Shown here: piece after piece, positions 8,030 to 16,519 of the stretch
Layout of the letters: each line of letters opens with the position of its first letter
Numbering within the stretch: position 1 is the stretch's first letter
Assembly: GCF_001429505.1 (NCBI RefSeq)
Contig: NZ_LMJW01000001.1
Coordinates: 1,180,606-1,244,605 of the forward strand
Direction: 5' to 3'
Source of the DNA: Allobosea sp. Root483D1
GTDB taxonomy: Bacteria > Pseudomonadota > Alphaproteobacteria > Rhizobiales > Beijerinckiaceae
DNA: 64,000 bases
Made by a program: the position numbers and the translations under genes
The notes under the pieces: model-generated
What the model saw: the letters and a program-made list of their open reading frames with translations, nothing else
Databases searched by the model: none
Told to the model about the DNA's origin: nothing

Positions 8030-8752
8030 CTATTCGCGCCGGATCAGGCGGTCGGCGAGCAGCGAGGAGAAGAAGCCCGGCCTGAACTCGCGCTCGAGCC
8101 GTTCCGGCTCGTACTCGCTCGCCACCCAGTCGAGGAACGGCATGCCCTTGCTGGCGCCTTCGCGGGCATACGCTTCGAAGAAGGCGTCGAGGATGCCGGT
8201 CTTGGCGAAGCGGAAATGGCCGTAGCGCAGCGAGAGCTCGGCCATCGCCTCGGCGAGCGGCCGCTTCTCATGGACCAGCAGATAGAGCGCGGCGAAGAAG
8301 CCCGCCCGGTCGGCGCCGGATTTGCAATGGACCAGAGCGGGCGTCTGCAACTCGGCGAAGAAGGCCGGCGTCGCCAGGATGGTGTCGCGGTCGGGCGCGC
8401 CGCGCGAGCGCAGGATGAACTCGACGAGCGCGACGCCGTGGCGCTCGCACGCTTCCTTCTGCAGCGGCCAGGCACCGTGCTCGCGGCCGCCACGCAGGTT
8501 GACGATGGTCTTCACGCCCCGGCGGGCAAACCAGGCGATGTCGCCGGGCGCCGGCTGAGCGGCGCGCCAGAGCTGCGGCGTGACGCGATGCGCATTGAGA
8601 TAGGCGAGCCGGAAGATGCCGTGGTCGACGAGCAGCATGTTGGCCCAGGCACGCGCGCGATCGAGCCGGCCGCGCAAGGGGCGGTCCCAACGCGCGATCC
8701 GCGCCATGCGCCTTGCATAGCGGTCTTCCGGCCGCCGCCAGCGGTTCAGCAT
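8030..8752 (-). CDS. Dual-specificity/tyrosine phosphatase-like protein
   Basis: The 240-residue protein carries the Cys-X5-Arg phosphatase loop in VHCKSGADRAGFFAALYLL, and an upstream general-acid region near VKTIVNLRGGREHG. This matches the bacterial DSP/PTP family found in many alphaproteobacteria. The N-terminal 60 residues are basic (RRMARIARWDRPLRGRLDRAR) and may bind membrane or nucleic acid. There is no signal peptide. It is convergent with the flippase, ending only nine bases from it. Whether it acts on protein, lipid or carbohydrate is not visible. Confidence 0.75.
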   Translation of the reverse strand: MLNRWRRPEDRYARRMARIARWDRPLRGRLDRARAWANMLLVDHGIFRLAYLNAHRVTPQLWRAAQPAPGDIAWFARRGVKTIVNLRGGREHGAWPLQKEACERHGVALVEFILRSRGAPDRDTILATPAFFAELQTPALVHCKSGADRAGFFAALYLLVHEKRPLAEAMAELSLRYGHFRFAKTGILDAFFEAYAREGASKGMPFLDWVASEYEPERLEREFRPGFFSSLLADRLIRRE

Positions 8753-8898
8753 GGGATCGCACCTGTCATGCCGGCCCGATAGCAGCGCCCGTCGGCTTGC
8801 GCAAATCGATAAGCCCTTGCGACTAAAGCCCGGGCTTGGCCTTTGCTGCTGGAACGCGCATAAGGCGCCCGAAGTTTTGTCATCGATAGGTCAGGTAC

Positions 8899-9438
8899 AT
8901 GCGGCTCGACGCCATCGCCATCGGCAAGAATCCCCCCGAAGAGGTCAATGTCGTGATCGAGGTCGCCATCGGCGGCGAGCCGATCAAGTACGAAATGGAC
9001 AAGGAAGCCGGCACGCTCTTCGTCGACCGCTTCCTCTATACGCCGATGCGCTATCCCGGGAATTACGGCTTCATTCCGCATACGCTGTCGGAAGACGGTG
9101 ATCCCTGCGACGTGCTGGTCGCCAATACCCGCCCGCTGGTGCCGGGCTCCTATATCGCGGTCAGGCCGATCGGCGTGATGATGATGGAGGACGAGGGCGG
9201 CGGCGACGAGAAGATCATCGCCGTGCCGGTCCCGAAGCTGACCAAGCGCTACGAGAACGTGACGAACTACACCGATCTGCCGCAGATCACGCTCGACCAG
9301 ATCCAGCACTTCTTCGAGCACTACAAGGATCTCGAGCCGGGCAAATGGGTGAAGCTCACCGGCTGGGGCGACGCCACCAAGGCCAAGCAGCTGATCGTCG
9401 AGGCGATCGAGCGTGCAAAGAAGGCCAAGCAGGGCTGA
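8899..9438 (+). CDS. ppa: Inorganic pyrophosphatase (family I)
   Basis: The 179-residue enzyme hydrolyses pyrophosphate to phosphate. The family I active-site signature is present: [18 protein letters not shown], then [20 protein letters not shown] with the metal-binding Asp residues, and [21 protein letters not shown]. The length is normal for a hexameric bacterial enzyme. It is a stand-alone gene, convergent with galU. Confidence 0.97.
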   Translation: MRLDAIAIGKNPPEEVNVVIEVAIGGEPIKYEMDKEAGTLFVDRFLYTPMRYPGNYGFIPHTLSEDGDPCDVLVANTRPLVPGSYIAVRPIGVMMMEDEGGGDEKIIAVPVPKLTKRYENVTNYTDLPQITLDQIQHFFEHYKDLEPGKWVKLTGWGDATKAKQLIVEAIERAKKAKQG

Positions 9439-9457
9439 AGCCCCGCTGCACCGATCT

Positions 9458-9488
9458 CGCCATGGTCGGGTTCGCCCCGGCCATGGCG
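9458..9488. terminator. Bidirectional terminator between ppa and galU
   Basis: CGCCATGG (9458-9465) pairs with CCATGGCG (9481-9488). The stem continues inward through TCGGG against CCCGG to leave a TTCGC loop. ATTT follows on the plus side. It sits between two convergent stop codons. Confidence 0.7.
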
Positions 9489-9501
9489 ATTTGGCATTGC
9501 C

Positions 9502-10380
9502 CTATCGCTCCAGCAGCCGTTCGAGCTCGCCGCGCAGCTGCGGGCCGAGATCGCCGCGCTCCAGCGCATAGGCGACATTGGCGGTGAGGAAGCCGATCTT
9601 CGAGCCGGTATCGTAGATGTCGCCGTCGAAACGCACGGCGAAGAACTTCTCCTGTTGCGACAGCGCGATCATCGAATCGGTCAGCTGGATCTCGCCGCCG
9701 GCGCCCCTCTCCTGGTTGGCGAGCAGGTCGAAGATCGTCGGCTGCAGGATGTAGCGGCCGGTGATGTGCAGGTTCGATGGCGCCGTGCCCTTCGGCGGCT
9801 TCTCGACCATCCTGCTGATCTGCGAGACCTTGGCCTTGGCATCGGCGACGCCGACGATGCCGTATTGATGGGTCTGGTCTTCCGGCACAGGCGCGACCGC
9901 GATGTGGTTGCCGCCATGCTTCTCGTAAGCCTCGATCATCTCGGCGAGGCATCCCTTGCCCTGATCATGGTGCAGCATGTCGGGCAGGAGCAAGGCGAAG
10001 GGTTCGTCGCCGATGATGTCGCGCGCGCACCAGACAGCGTGGCCCAGGCCGAGCGGCGCCTGCTGGCGGGTGAAGCTCGCCGTGCCGGCAGCCGGCAGGT
10101 CGAGCTTGAGCGCCTCCAGCTCCTTCACCTTGCCGCGCTTGGCGAGCGTGTCGTCGAGCTCGTAGGCCATGTCGAAATGGTCCTCGATCACACCCTTGTT
10201 GCGACCGGTGACGAAGACGAAATGCTCGATGCCGGCGGCGCGCGCCTCGTCGACCACGTGCTGGACCACCGGCCGGTCGACGATGGTCAGCATCTCCTTC
10301 GGGATCGCCTTGGTGGCGGGCAGGAACCGGGTGCCGAGACCAGCGACGGGAAAGACCGCCTTGCGGATTTTCTTGATCAT
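9502..10380 (-). CDS. galU: UTP-glucose-1-phosphate uridylyltransferase
   Basis: The 292-residue enzyme makes UDP-glucose. The nucleotide-binding motif [18 protein letters not shown] (from residue 14), the region [25 protein letters not shown] and VEKPPKG are canonical for GalU. UDP-glucose feeds exopolysaccharide, LPS and periplasmic glucan synthesis, linking it to the neighbouring galE and the glucan gene at 24.2 kb. It is divergent from galE. Confidence 0.95.
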   Translation of the reverse strand: MIKKIRKAVFPVAGLGTRFLPATKAIPKEMLTIVDRPVVQHVVDEARAAGIEHFVFVTGRNKGVIEDHFDMAYELDDTLAKRGKVKELEALKLDLPAAGTASFTRQQAPLGLGHAVWCARDIIGDEPFALLLPDMLHHDQGKGCLAEMIEAYEKHGGNHIAVAPVPEDQTHQYGIVGVADAKAKVSQISRMVEKPPKGTAPSNLHITGRYILQPTIFDLLANQERGAGGEIQLTDSMIALSQQEKFFAVRFDGDIYDTGSKIGFLTANVAYALERGDLGPQLRGELERLLER

Positions 10381-10701
10381 GCGCGTCCATCTCGCGCGCC
10401 CATGGCGCGCGCCTGCTGAGGTCGGAGGGCTTCGGGAGAGCCGGCTTCGCCCGATTCATGCCGGCCGCTCAAGGCTGGCTTGCGAATCTGGCGAAAGCCG
10501 GGCCGGCCCCGCTTTTGAATACCAGTCGCCCCTTGCCGATACGTCAACGCTTTTGGCGTAACGTGCCGGATTTGCGGCCCTCCCCCGCGGCCTTGCACGG
10601 CTTCACCAGGGCGGTGCCCGAGAATAGCCATGAGCAGCCGGAAAGCTGGTTCGAACTGTCGTGATTCCGGTTTATGCGGATCACGTGACGAGGAGACGAA
10701 G
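10381..10701. promoter_or_regulatory. Divergent galU/galE intergenic region with an inverted repeat
   Basis: This 321-bp gap has no credible gene. It holds the nested inverted repeat ACGT-CA-ACGC (10541-10550), TTTTG, GCGT-A-ACGT (10556-10564), which could be an operator or a hairpin near the galE promoter. GAGGAG at 10690-10695 is the galE ribosome site. A GGTTCGAAC stretch near 10648 resembles a T-loop, but no tRNA cloverleaf forms. Confidence 0.45.
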
Positions 10702-11691
10702 ATGGCAATTCTGGTTTCGGGCGGCGCCGGCTATATCGGCAGCCACATGGTCCTCGAGCTCCTGGACCGCGGCGAGAAGGTCGTGGTGCTCGACGATCTC
10801 TCGACCGGCTTTTGGTGGGCAGTGCCGCAGGAAGCGACGCTCGTGCGCGGCGACATGGGCGACCAGGCCCTGGTCGAGCGCACCATCGCCGAGCACGGCA
10901 TCAGCGAGATCGCGCATTTCGCCGCCAAGATCGTCGTCCCGGATTCGGTGACCGATCCGCTCGGCTACTACCACAACAACACCGTCAAGACGCGCGCTCT
11001 GCTGGAGAGCGCCGTACGTGGCGGCGTCAAGCATGTGATCTTCTCCTCGACCGCCGCCGTCTATGGCGAGCCGCCGGTCTCGCCGGTGCCGGAGGAGATC
11101 GCGCTCAACCCGATCAACCCCTATGGCCGCTCCAAGCTGATGAGCGAATGGATGCTCGGCGACGTCGCCCGCGCCCATGGCCTGACTTATGTCGCGCTGC
11201 GCTATTTCAACGTCGCGGGTGCCGATCCCAAGGGACGCTCCGGCCAGTCCAGCGCCAACGCCACCCATCTGATCAAGGTCGCGAGCCAGGCGGCGCTCGG
11301 CCAGCGCGCCGGCCTCGACATCTTCGGCACCGACTATGCGACGCCAGACGGCACCTGCATCCGCGACTACATCCACGTCACCGACCTCGCCCGCGCCCAC
11401 CTGGCGGCGCTCGATCATCTGCGTACTGGCGGCGAGAACCTGACGCTGAACTGCGGCTACGGCCGCGGCTATTCGGTCAAGGAAGTGGTCGAGGTGGTGA
11501 AGCAGGTCTCGGGCGTGGATTTCCCGGTCCGTCTGTCGCCGCGCCGCGACGGCGACCCGGCTGCGCTCGTCGCCAAGGCCGACCGCATCCGCGCCGAGCT
11601 CGGCTGGCTGCCCGAGCATGACGATCTCACTGAGATCGTCACCCAGGCGCTGGCCTGGGAGGAGAGTCTGCGCAAGCGCAACGCCAGCTAA
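10702..11691 (+). CDS. galE: UDP-glucose 4-epimerase
   Basis: The 329-residue short-chain dehydrogenase-fold enzyme interconverts UDP-glucose and UDP-galactose. GGAGYIGSHMVLEL is the NAD site, SSTAAVYG carries the catalytic Ser/Thr region and YGRSKLMSE is the YxxxK pair. TPDGTCIRDYIHVTDLA is a GalE hallmark. The ATG at 10702 is chosen because GAGGAG precedes it by six bases. An upstream in-frame start would only add low-complexity sequence. Confidence 0.94.
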   Translation: MAILVSGGAGYIGSHMVLELLDRGEKVVVLDDLSTGFWWAVPQEATLVRGDMGDQALVERTIAEHGISEIAHFAAKIVVPDSVTDPLGYYHNNTVKTRALLESAVRGGVKHVIFSSTAAVYGEPPVSPVPEEIALNPINPYGRSKLMSEWMLGDVARAHGLTYVALRYFNVAGADPKGRSGQSSANATHLIKVASQAALGQRAGLDIFGTDYATPDGTCIRDYIHVTDLARAHLAALDHLRTGGENLTLNCGYGRGYSVKEVVEVVKQVSGVDFPVRLSPRRDGDPAALVAKADRIRAELGWLPEHDDLTEIVTQALAWEESLRKRNAS

Positions 11692-11732
11692 GGCGCAATC
11701 TACTCAGCCCTCACAAGGGATTTGGCGCGGCG

Positions 11733-11748
11733 TTAACCCATGGTTAAC
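11733..11748 (+). promoter_or_regulatory. CtrA-type binding site, TTAA-N7-TTAAC
   Basis: TTAA at 11733-11736 and TTAAC at 11744-11748 are separated by exactly seven bases. This is the full consensus for the alphaproteobacterial cell-cycle regulator CtrA. The site is also a perfect palindrome, GTTAACC-CAT-GGTTAAC (11732-11748). It lies 54 bases before the start of a lytic transglycosylase gene, a sensible cell-cycle target. Confidence 0.65.
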
Positions 11749-11801
11749 CTCGTTCGGGCGCTGTGGTGGAAAGAGCCCGCGACCGAGCCAGAGGAGCAAC
11801 C

Positions 11802-13037
11802 ATGCGCCCCGTCACCGTTCTCGCCTTCGCCGTAGCGCTCGGCCTCGGGCCGGCGCTCGCGCAGACGACGGGTTCGATCAATCCGGCACGGGCGCAGACC
11901 CCCAAGCCCGAGGCGCGCCCGGCCGCGCCGGGCTTCGATGGTTTCTTGAAGACGCTCTGGCCGATGGCGCAGGCGCGCGGCATCTCACGCAAGACCTTCG
12001 ACCTGGCCTTCCAGGGCGTGACGCCAGACCCGTCGATCGTCGTGCTCACCCGCAAGCAATCGGAATTCGTCGCGCCGATCTGGAGCTACCTCAACAGCGC
12101 CGTCGGTGGCGGCCGGATTTCGCGCGGCCGCGAGATGCTCGACGCCCATGCCAGCGTGCTGGCCCAGGCTGAATCGCGCTACGGCGTGCCGAAGGAGATC
12201 ATCCTCGGCATCTGGGGGATGGAGACCAATTACGGCTCGTTCAAGGGCGACAAGGACGTGATCCGCTCACTCGCGACGCTGGCGAACATCCGCTATCGCG
12301 GCGACTTCTTCCGCGACGAGCTCCTGACCGCGCTGGAGCTGATCGAGAAGGGCTATGTCGAGCGCGGCGAACTGCGCGGCTCCTGGGCCGGCGCGATGGG
12401 CCACACCCAGTTCATGCCGTCGAGCTACATGAAATACGCGGTCGACCAGACCGGCGACGGCCATGCCGACATCTGGACCTCGACAAGCGACGCCATCGCC
12501 TCGACCGCCAATTACCTCAAGGGCTATGGCTGGACCCCCGGCCTGCCCTGGGGCATCGAGGTCGTGATCCCCGATGGCTTCGATCACAACCTCTACCGCA
12601 CCAGCTTCTCGGCCTTCCGCTCCGCCGGCGTGCGCCGCGCCGATGGTGGCTCGCTGCCCTCCTCTGGCGAAGCCAGGCTGTTCTATCCGGCAGGGCATAC
12701 CGGGCCGGCCATGCTGCTGACCGCGAATTTCGACGTCATCAAGAAGTACAACTCCTCCGACGCCTATGCCCTCGCCGTCGGCCATCTCGGCGACCGGATC
12801 GTGGGCAAGTCCGCCCTGCAGGGGGAATGGCCGGTCAAGGCGCCGCGCCTCGACAAGGCCGGCACCACCGACGTCCAGCGCCGGCTGAAAGCCCTCGGCC
12901 TCTACAATCACGATGCCGACGGGCGCATCGGCACCGGCACACGCGAAGCGGTCAGGCAGTACCAGCTGCGTGTCGGCATGCTTGCCGACGGCTACCCGAC
13001 CCCGGCCCTGCTGGCACGGATGAAGGCGCCCCGCTGA
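11802..13037 (+). CDS. Lytic murein transglycosylase (MltB family) with peptidoglycan-binding domain
   Basis: The protein has 411 residues from the ATG at 11802, which has GAGGAG just upstream. An earlier GTG at 11763 would hide the signal peptide (RPVTVLAFAVALGLGPALA). The SLT_2/MltB domain covers about residues 50-330. The catalytic Glu lies in GIWGMETNYGSFKGD, and AGAMGHTQFMPSSY is the second family block. A C-terminal PG_binding_1 repeat (TDVQRRLKALGLYNHDADG) follows. It cleaves peptidoglycan glycan strands in the periplasm, forming 1,6-anhydro ends. Confidence 0.92.
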   Translation: MRPVTVLAFAVALGLGPALAQTTGSINPARAQTPKPEARPAAPGFDGFLKTLWPMAQARGISRKTFDLAFQGVTPDPSIVVLTRKQSEFVAPIWSYLNSAVGGGRISRGREMLDAHASVLAQAESRYGVPKEIILGIWGMETNYGSFKGDKDVIRSLATLANIRYRGDFFRDELLTALELIEKGYVERGELRGSWAGAMGHTQFMPSSYMKYAVDQTGDGHADIWTSTSDAIASTANYLKGYGWTPGLPWGIEVVIPDGFDHNLYRTSFSAFRSAGVRRADGGSLPSSGEARLFYPAGHTGPAMLLTANFDVIKKYNSSDAYALAVGHLGDRIVGKSALQGEWPVKAPRLDKAGTTDVQRRLKALGLYNHDADGRIGTGTREAVRQYQLRVGMLADGYPTPALLARMKAPR

Positions 13038-13105
13038 CGAAGCGGGCAATCGCGACTATATTGCCTGGCGGCGCTTGCCTCTGACTGGCGCCGATCGAGA
13101 GCACG

Positions 13106-14350
13106 ATGCGCCCGCGTTCGCTCTTCATGGTTCTGGCAGCAGCCCTGCTCGTGCTCGCGACGGGCGGGCCGATTTCGATCGCCCAGAACCCGGTGCCGCC
13201 GGGTCGGATACCGCAAGCGCCGCCGCAAGGCCGCAGCCTGTTCAACATGTTCTGGCAGATTCCGGAGAGGTCGACGGTCCAGCAACGGCAGCCACGCGAG
13301 CGCGTCGCACCGGCCCAGCGCCGGACCCCGACCCGCGTCGTCGTCCGCGACGATCCGATCATCCCCAAGGTCGACGTCAACCACCATGTCCTGGTGATCG
13401 GCGACACGCTCGCCGGACAGATCGCCGAAGGGCTCGAGGACAGCCTCGGCGACCGTGCCGATGTCGCGGTGGTGAACAAGGCCAAGGCCGATAGCGGGCT
13501 GGTCCGGACCGATTTCTACGATTGGCCGAAGGCAGCCGGGGAACTCCTCGCCGCCGACGCCAAGGTCATGGTCGCGGTCATCGTCCTCGGCCCGAACGAC
13601 CGCCAGGTGATCCGCGAGGGCGAGATCACCCATGAGCCGCTGAGCGAGCGTTGGCTCCAGCTTTACAAGGCGCGGATCGAGGCCGTAGCCTCGGCTTTCA
13701 GCGCCAGGCGCGTGCCGCTGATCTGGGTCGGCGCGCCGCCGATGCAGAATGCCCGCCTGTCGGCAGATCTCACCACGCTGAACGACCTCTTCCGCAAGGG
13801 CGCGGAGGCGGGCGGCGGCCAGTTCGTCGACCTCTGGGGCGCCTATGTCGACACCGAGAACCGCTATACCGCGACGGGACCGGACGTGAACGGCCAGATC
13901 GCCCGCCTGCGGCTCGGGGACGGCGTGCATTTCACCAAGGCCGGCGCCCGCAAGGCTGCACATTTCGTCGACGTCGTCATCCGCCGCATCTTGGAACGGA
14001 CGCCGACGCAGAATGTCATCGCCCTGCCCAGCCCACCGGATGCCGATGGTGCGCCTGCACCCGCGCCGCAGCCCGCCGATATCGAGCGCCTGATCGACCG
14101 CATGGTCAGCGGCATACCGACCGATCTGCCACTTGTCCCGGTGGTACCGCTGCGGCCGCTCGCAGGCCCGATCCTGCCCCTGACCGGCGCCGTCTCCCCA
14201 GGTGGCGATGTTGCGCTGATCGCCTCGATCCAGGAAGCGCGTGGCCGCGGCGACGTCGCGGCAGGGCTCGACCGCGTCTTCGGCCAGGGCATCGCCCCCG
14301 AGCCGCGCCCCGGTCGTGCCGACGACTTCCGCTGGCCGCGCCCGAACTGA
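13106..14350 (+). CDS. Secreted DUF459/SGNH-hydrolase-like protein with Thr in place of the catalytic Ser
   Basis: The 414-residue protein has a signal peptide (residues 1-27) and a Pro/Arg-rich linker. The SGNH domain (about 93-300) is followed by a Pro-rich tail with a hydrophobic stretch. SGNH blocks are readable: VLVIGDT (block I, Asp100-Thr101), VIVLGPND (block III) and GDGVHFTKAG (block V, Asp-X-X-His). Block I normally reads GDS, and here the nucleophile position is Thr. DUF459 proteins are linked to peptidoglycan or exopolysaccharide modification, but the substrate is unknown. It follows the transglycosylase with 68 bases between. Confidence 0.78.
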   Translation: MRPRSLFMVLAAALLVLATGGPISIAQNPVPPGRIPQAPPQGRSLFNMFWQIPERSTVQQRQPRERVAPAQRRTPTRVVVRDDPIIPKVDVNHHVLVIGDTLAGQIAEGLEDSLGDRADVAVVNKAKADSGLVRTDFYDWPKAAGELLAADAKVMVAVIVLGPNDRQVIREGEITHEPLSERWLQLYKARIEAVASAFSARRVPLIWVGAPPMQNARLSADLTTLNDLFRKGAEAGGGQFVDLWGAYVDTENRYTATGPDVNGQIARLRLGDGVHFTKAGARKAAHFVDVVIRRILERTPTQNVIALPSPPDADGAPAPAPQPADIERLIDRMVSGIPTDLPLVPVVPLRPLAGPILPLTGAVSPGGDVALIASIQEARGRGDVAAGLDRVFGQGIAPEPRPGRADDFRWPRPN

Positions 14351-14356
14351 GGCCGC

Positions 14357-15511
14357 TCAGGCCAGCTGAAAGCGCTCGAAGCGCCCCATCTCCTCCTCGA
14401 CCTGCCGCTTCAGGTCAGGCGATGGCTCGGGCTCCAGCCAGGTCCATTGCTGCACCAAGAGCTTGCGCGCCGCCCGATCAGTCTTGAGATCAGCGACGGC
14501 GACGATCCGGTCCCCCGCCAGCACCGGCAGCCCGAAATAGCCGAAGACACGCTTCTCCTTCGGCAGATAGGCCTCGAAGAGGTGGTCATAGCCGAAGAAC
14601 AGCTTCAGCCGCTTGCGCTGGATTATCAGCGGATCGAAGGGCGAGAGGATGTGGATCAGGCTCTCGTCGGCTGGCTCGGATGGTTCCAACACCTCCGGCA
14701 GCGCCCAATGCGGAGTCTTTTCCGCGCCGTCGATCGCGACCGGCACCAGTTCCTTGCGCCTGACTCGCCCAGCGATCAGCTCAGCGATCGCCTTCTTGCT
14801 GGGCGCATCGAGATGGCAGATCGAATCGAGACTGACGATGCCCTGCGCGCGCAATGCCCGGTCGAGCTTGTAGGCGACGACCTGTCGTTCTGACGCCGGC
14901 GCCGGCTGCTTCTCCCAGCCGAAATGCCGGTCGATCAGCTCATAGGTCTTGAGCATGCCGGAACGGGCGGAGATCGCGAGCTCGCCATCGTAGAAGGCGC
15001 GTTCGAGCAGGCCCTTGGACGGCTTCTTGCTCGCCCAGAGATGCGTCTTCTCGACCAGCACATCGGTGTCGATGTCGCGGATGGTGAGCGCGCCGTCCTT
15101 GCGGATGCGGCGCAGCAGCTTGCGTGTCTCCTCGCGGCTGCCGACCGAGGCCCAGCGCTTCGGCTCGGCGCGATGCGCCTTCATCGCGGGCAGGAAATAG
15201 CGGAGGTCGGCGGTAGGCGCATAGGACAAAGCATGCGTCCAGTACTCGAACACCGACTTGTCCAGTGACTGCGCCTGCGCGAGGTCGTCGCGGCGATAGC
15301 AAGGAATCCGGCTGTAGAGAATGTGGTGGTGGCAGCGCTCGACCACATTGATCGTGTCGATCTGGACATAGCCGAGATGGCTGACCGCGGCCGCCGTTGC
15401 CTCCGGTCCGGCGCCAAACGGCTCGCGCGTGTCGAGATTCTGGGCTTTGAGCCAGATCCGGCGTGCCGCCGCCTTGTCGAGCTTCAGGATTTTTCGCGGT
15501 CGCATCGCCAT
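14357..15511 (-). CDS. YcaQ/AlkX-family winged-helix DNA glycosylase
   Basis: The 384-residue protein is of the crosslink-repair DNA glycosylase family (DUF1006, HTH_42). The block GYVQIDTINVVERCHHHILYSR contains the Gln-X-Asp catalytic motif (QID) of YcaQ/AlkX. Winged-helix segments run through the middle, and LSPFDPLIIQRKRLKLFFGYDHLFEAY is a conserved C-terminal block. YcaQ unhooks interstrand crosslinks. The GTG at 15514 or the ATG at 15505 could also start it, and none has a strong ribosome site. It is convergent with the SGNH gene, six bases apart. Confidence 0.85.
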   Translation of the reverse strand: MAMRPRKILKLDKAAARRIWLKAQNLDTREPFGAGPEATAAAVSHLGYVQIDTINVVERCHHHILYSRIPCYRRDDLAQAQSLDKSVFEYWTHALSYAPTADLRYFLPAMKAHRAEPKRWASVGSREETRKLLRRIRKDGALTIRDIDTDVLVEKTHLWASKKPSKGLLERAFYDGELAISARSGMLKTYELIDRHFGWEKQPAPASERQVVAYKLDRALRAQGIVSLDSICHLDAPSKKAIAELIAGRVRRKELVPVAIDGAEKTPHWALPEVLEPSEPADESLIHILSPFDPLIIQRKRLKLFFGYDHLFEAYLPKEKRVFGYFGLPVLAGDRIVAVADLKTDRAARKLLVQQWTWLEPEPSPDLKRQVEEEMGRFERFQLA

Positions 15512-15608
15512 CACGGCAAACTAGCGGCAAGCCGATCGGCCGATAAGTGGCAAGCGCCCGCATTCCTGACAGGGGCTGTCGGCGGTGAAAGTGGGGCCGC
15601 CCGGAATC

Positions 15609-15962
15609 TCATTCGTCGCCGCTCGCTCGCGACGCCCCCGCCAGTCCCAAGGACACCGCGATAGCCCGGTTGAGCCGTATCATATCCTCGTCGCCGAGCC
15701 GTCCGATCCGCTCTCCCAGCTTGATCTTCGGGACCGTGGTGAGCTTGTCGACCATCAGTCGGCAAGGCGAACGCAGGCCGTTACCGGCGTGTGGCGTCAC
15801 TGGCAGCCGGAACAGGGGGGCCTCGGTCGCATCTGTGGTGAACGCGCAGACGGTGATCGAAGCGGTCGCCTCGAAATTGTCGTCCTGAACGATCACCACG
15901 GGGCGCGGCTTGCCGGCATAGTCCGGGCCGCCCGAGACGGTCCAGATCTCGCCGCGTTTCAC
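15609..15962 (-). CDS. MazF/PemK-family endoribonuclease toxin
   Basis: The 117-residue protein starts MKRGEIWTVSGG. It has the family blocks KPRPVVIVQDDNF, an SxT-type strand (SITVCAFTTD) and LMVDKLTTVPKIKLGERIGRL. MazF toxins cut mRNA at short motifs when freed from their antitoxin. It overlaps the upstream antitoxin gene by four bases (ATGA), so the two are translationally coupled. Length and motifs are complete, so it should be active. Confidence 0.92.
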   Translation of the reverse strand: MKRGEIWTVSGGPDYAGKPRPVVIVQDDNFEATASITVCAFTTDATEAPLFRLPVTPHAGNGLRSPCRLMVDKLTTVPKIKLGERIGRLGDEDMIRLNRAIAVSLGLAGASRASGDE

Positions 15963-16171
15963 TCACCGTCACCGATCGAGATCGCATCGATGAAGGCCTG
16001 ATCTTCCACCGCCTGCGCACTCCGCGCCACCGCCTGCGACTGGCGATGAGCTTCTGCTCGGAACCCGGCGGCCCGGACATCCGGAACCCAGATCTGGATA
16101 GGCCGCAGCCCCTGCTCACGCAGCCGCTCGCGATGGCGGCGAACCTTCAGCTTGCTGCCGGGAGAGGTCAT
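15959..16171 (-). CDS. MazE-like antitoxin (DUF3018 type)
   Basis: The 70-residue protein begins with a basic segment, KLKVRRHRERLREQGLRPIQIWVPD. The RxHRxxLRxQGLRPIQIWVPD pattern is characteristic of the DUF3018 antitoxins that partner MazF. The N-terminal part should bind DNA as a ribbon-helix-helix-like dimer, and the acidic tail (VEDQAFIDAISIGDGE) should wrap the toxin. GGGAGAGG lies just before the ATG. A perfect palindrome upstream is its probable operator. Confidence 0.88.
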   Translation of the reverse strand: MTSPGSKLKVRRHRERLREQGLRPIQIWVPDVRAAGFRAEAHRQSQAVARSAQAVEDQAFIDAISIGDGE

Positions 16172-16188
16172 GACACAGCCCTCGCTTT

Positions 16189-16223
16189 GGTTACATGTAA
16201 CCTAGCACGGCAGGGGATGTCAG
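16189..16223 (-). promoter_or_regulatory. Promoter and palindromic operator of the mazE/mazF-like operon
   Basis: GGTTACATGTAACC (16189-16202) is a perfect 14-bp palindrome 17 bases before the antitoxin start. On the minus strand a CTGACA -35-like box (16218-16223) and TTACAT -10-like box (16195-16200) are separated by exactly 17 bases, so the palindrome covers the -10. This is the expected layout for autorepression by an antitoxin-toxin complex. Confidence 0.7.
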
Positions 16224-16236
16224 AAAAGGCAGGCGT

Positions 16237-16512
16237 TTACTGCGCCGCGGCCAACGCCTGCGCCAACGCCTCCGGCGTCAGCTCCGCCAGCGCCATCTGG
16301 ACCTTGAAGGCCCTGGTCTTCTCGCCGGGCTTCATCACCAGGATCACGGTCTCGGTCCCCGGGCAGGCGGGATCGGCGCAGAGGATCTCGTTGACAGCGA
16401 TCACGGCGTTGTCAGGCAGGTCGAGCAGCTCGCGCACCTGCCGCTTGACCTGCGCCGCGGCATCGGCCGCGGCGGCGTCGCGCTTGTCCCTGCCGAACAG
16501 GCCAAAGCGCAT
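16237..16512 (-). CDS. Conserved small protein of unknown function with a C-X4-C motif
   Basis: The 91-residue soluble protein has an Ala-rich helix (residues 12-30). A compact domain follows with LPDNAVIAVNEILCADPACPGTETVI, where two cysteines separated by four residues and a PGTET turn stand out. Its ATG lies seven bases after the stop of the upstream WD40 gene, so the two are probably co-transcribed. I do not recognise a named family. A redox or metal role for the cysteine pair is possible but unproven. Confidence 0.7.
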   Translation of the reverse strand: MRFGLFGRDKRDAAAADAAAQVKRQVRELLDLPDNAVIAVNEILCADPACPGTETVILVMKPGEKTRAFKVQMALAELTPEALAQALAAAQ

Positions 16513-16519
16513 CGCGTCC

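Noticed and set aside
10640-10690. Possible tRNA because of a GGTTCGAAC stretch
   Set aside because: No acceptor, D or anticodon stems can be formed around it, and no CCA-proximal pairing exists.
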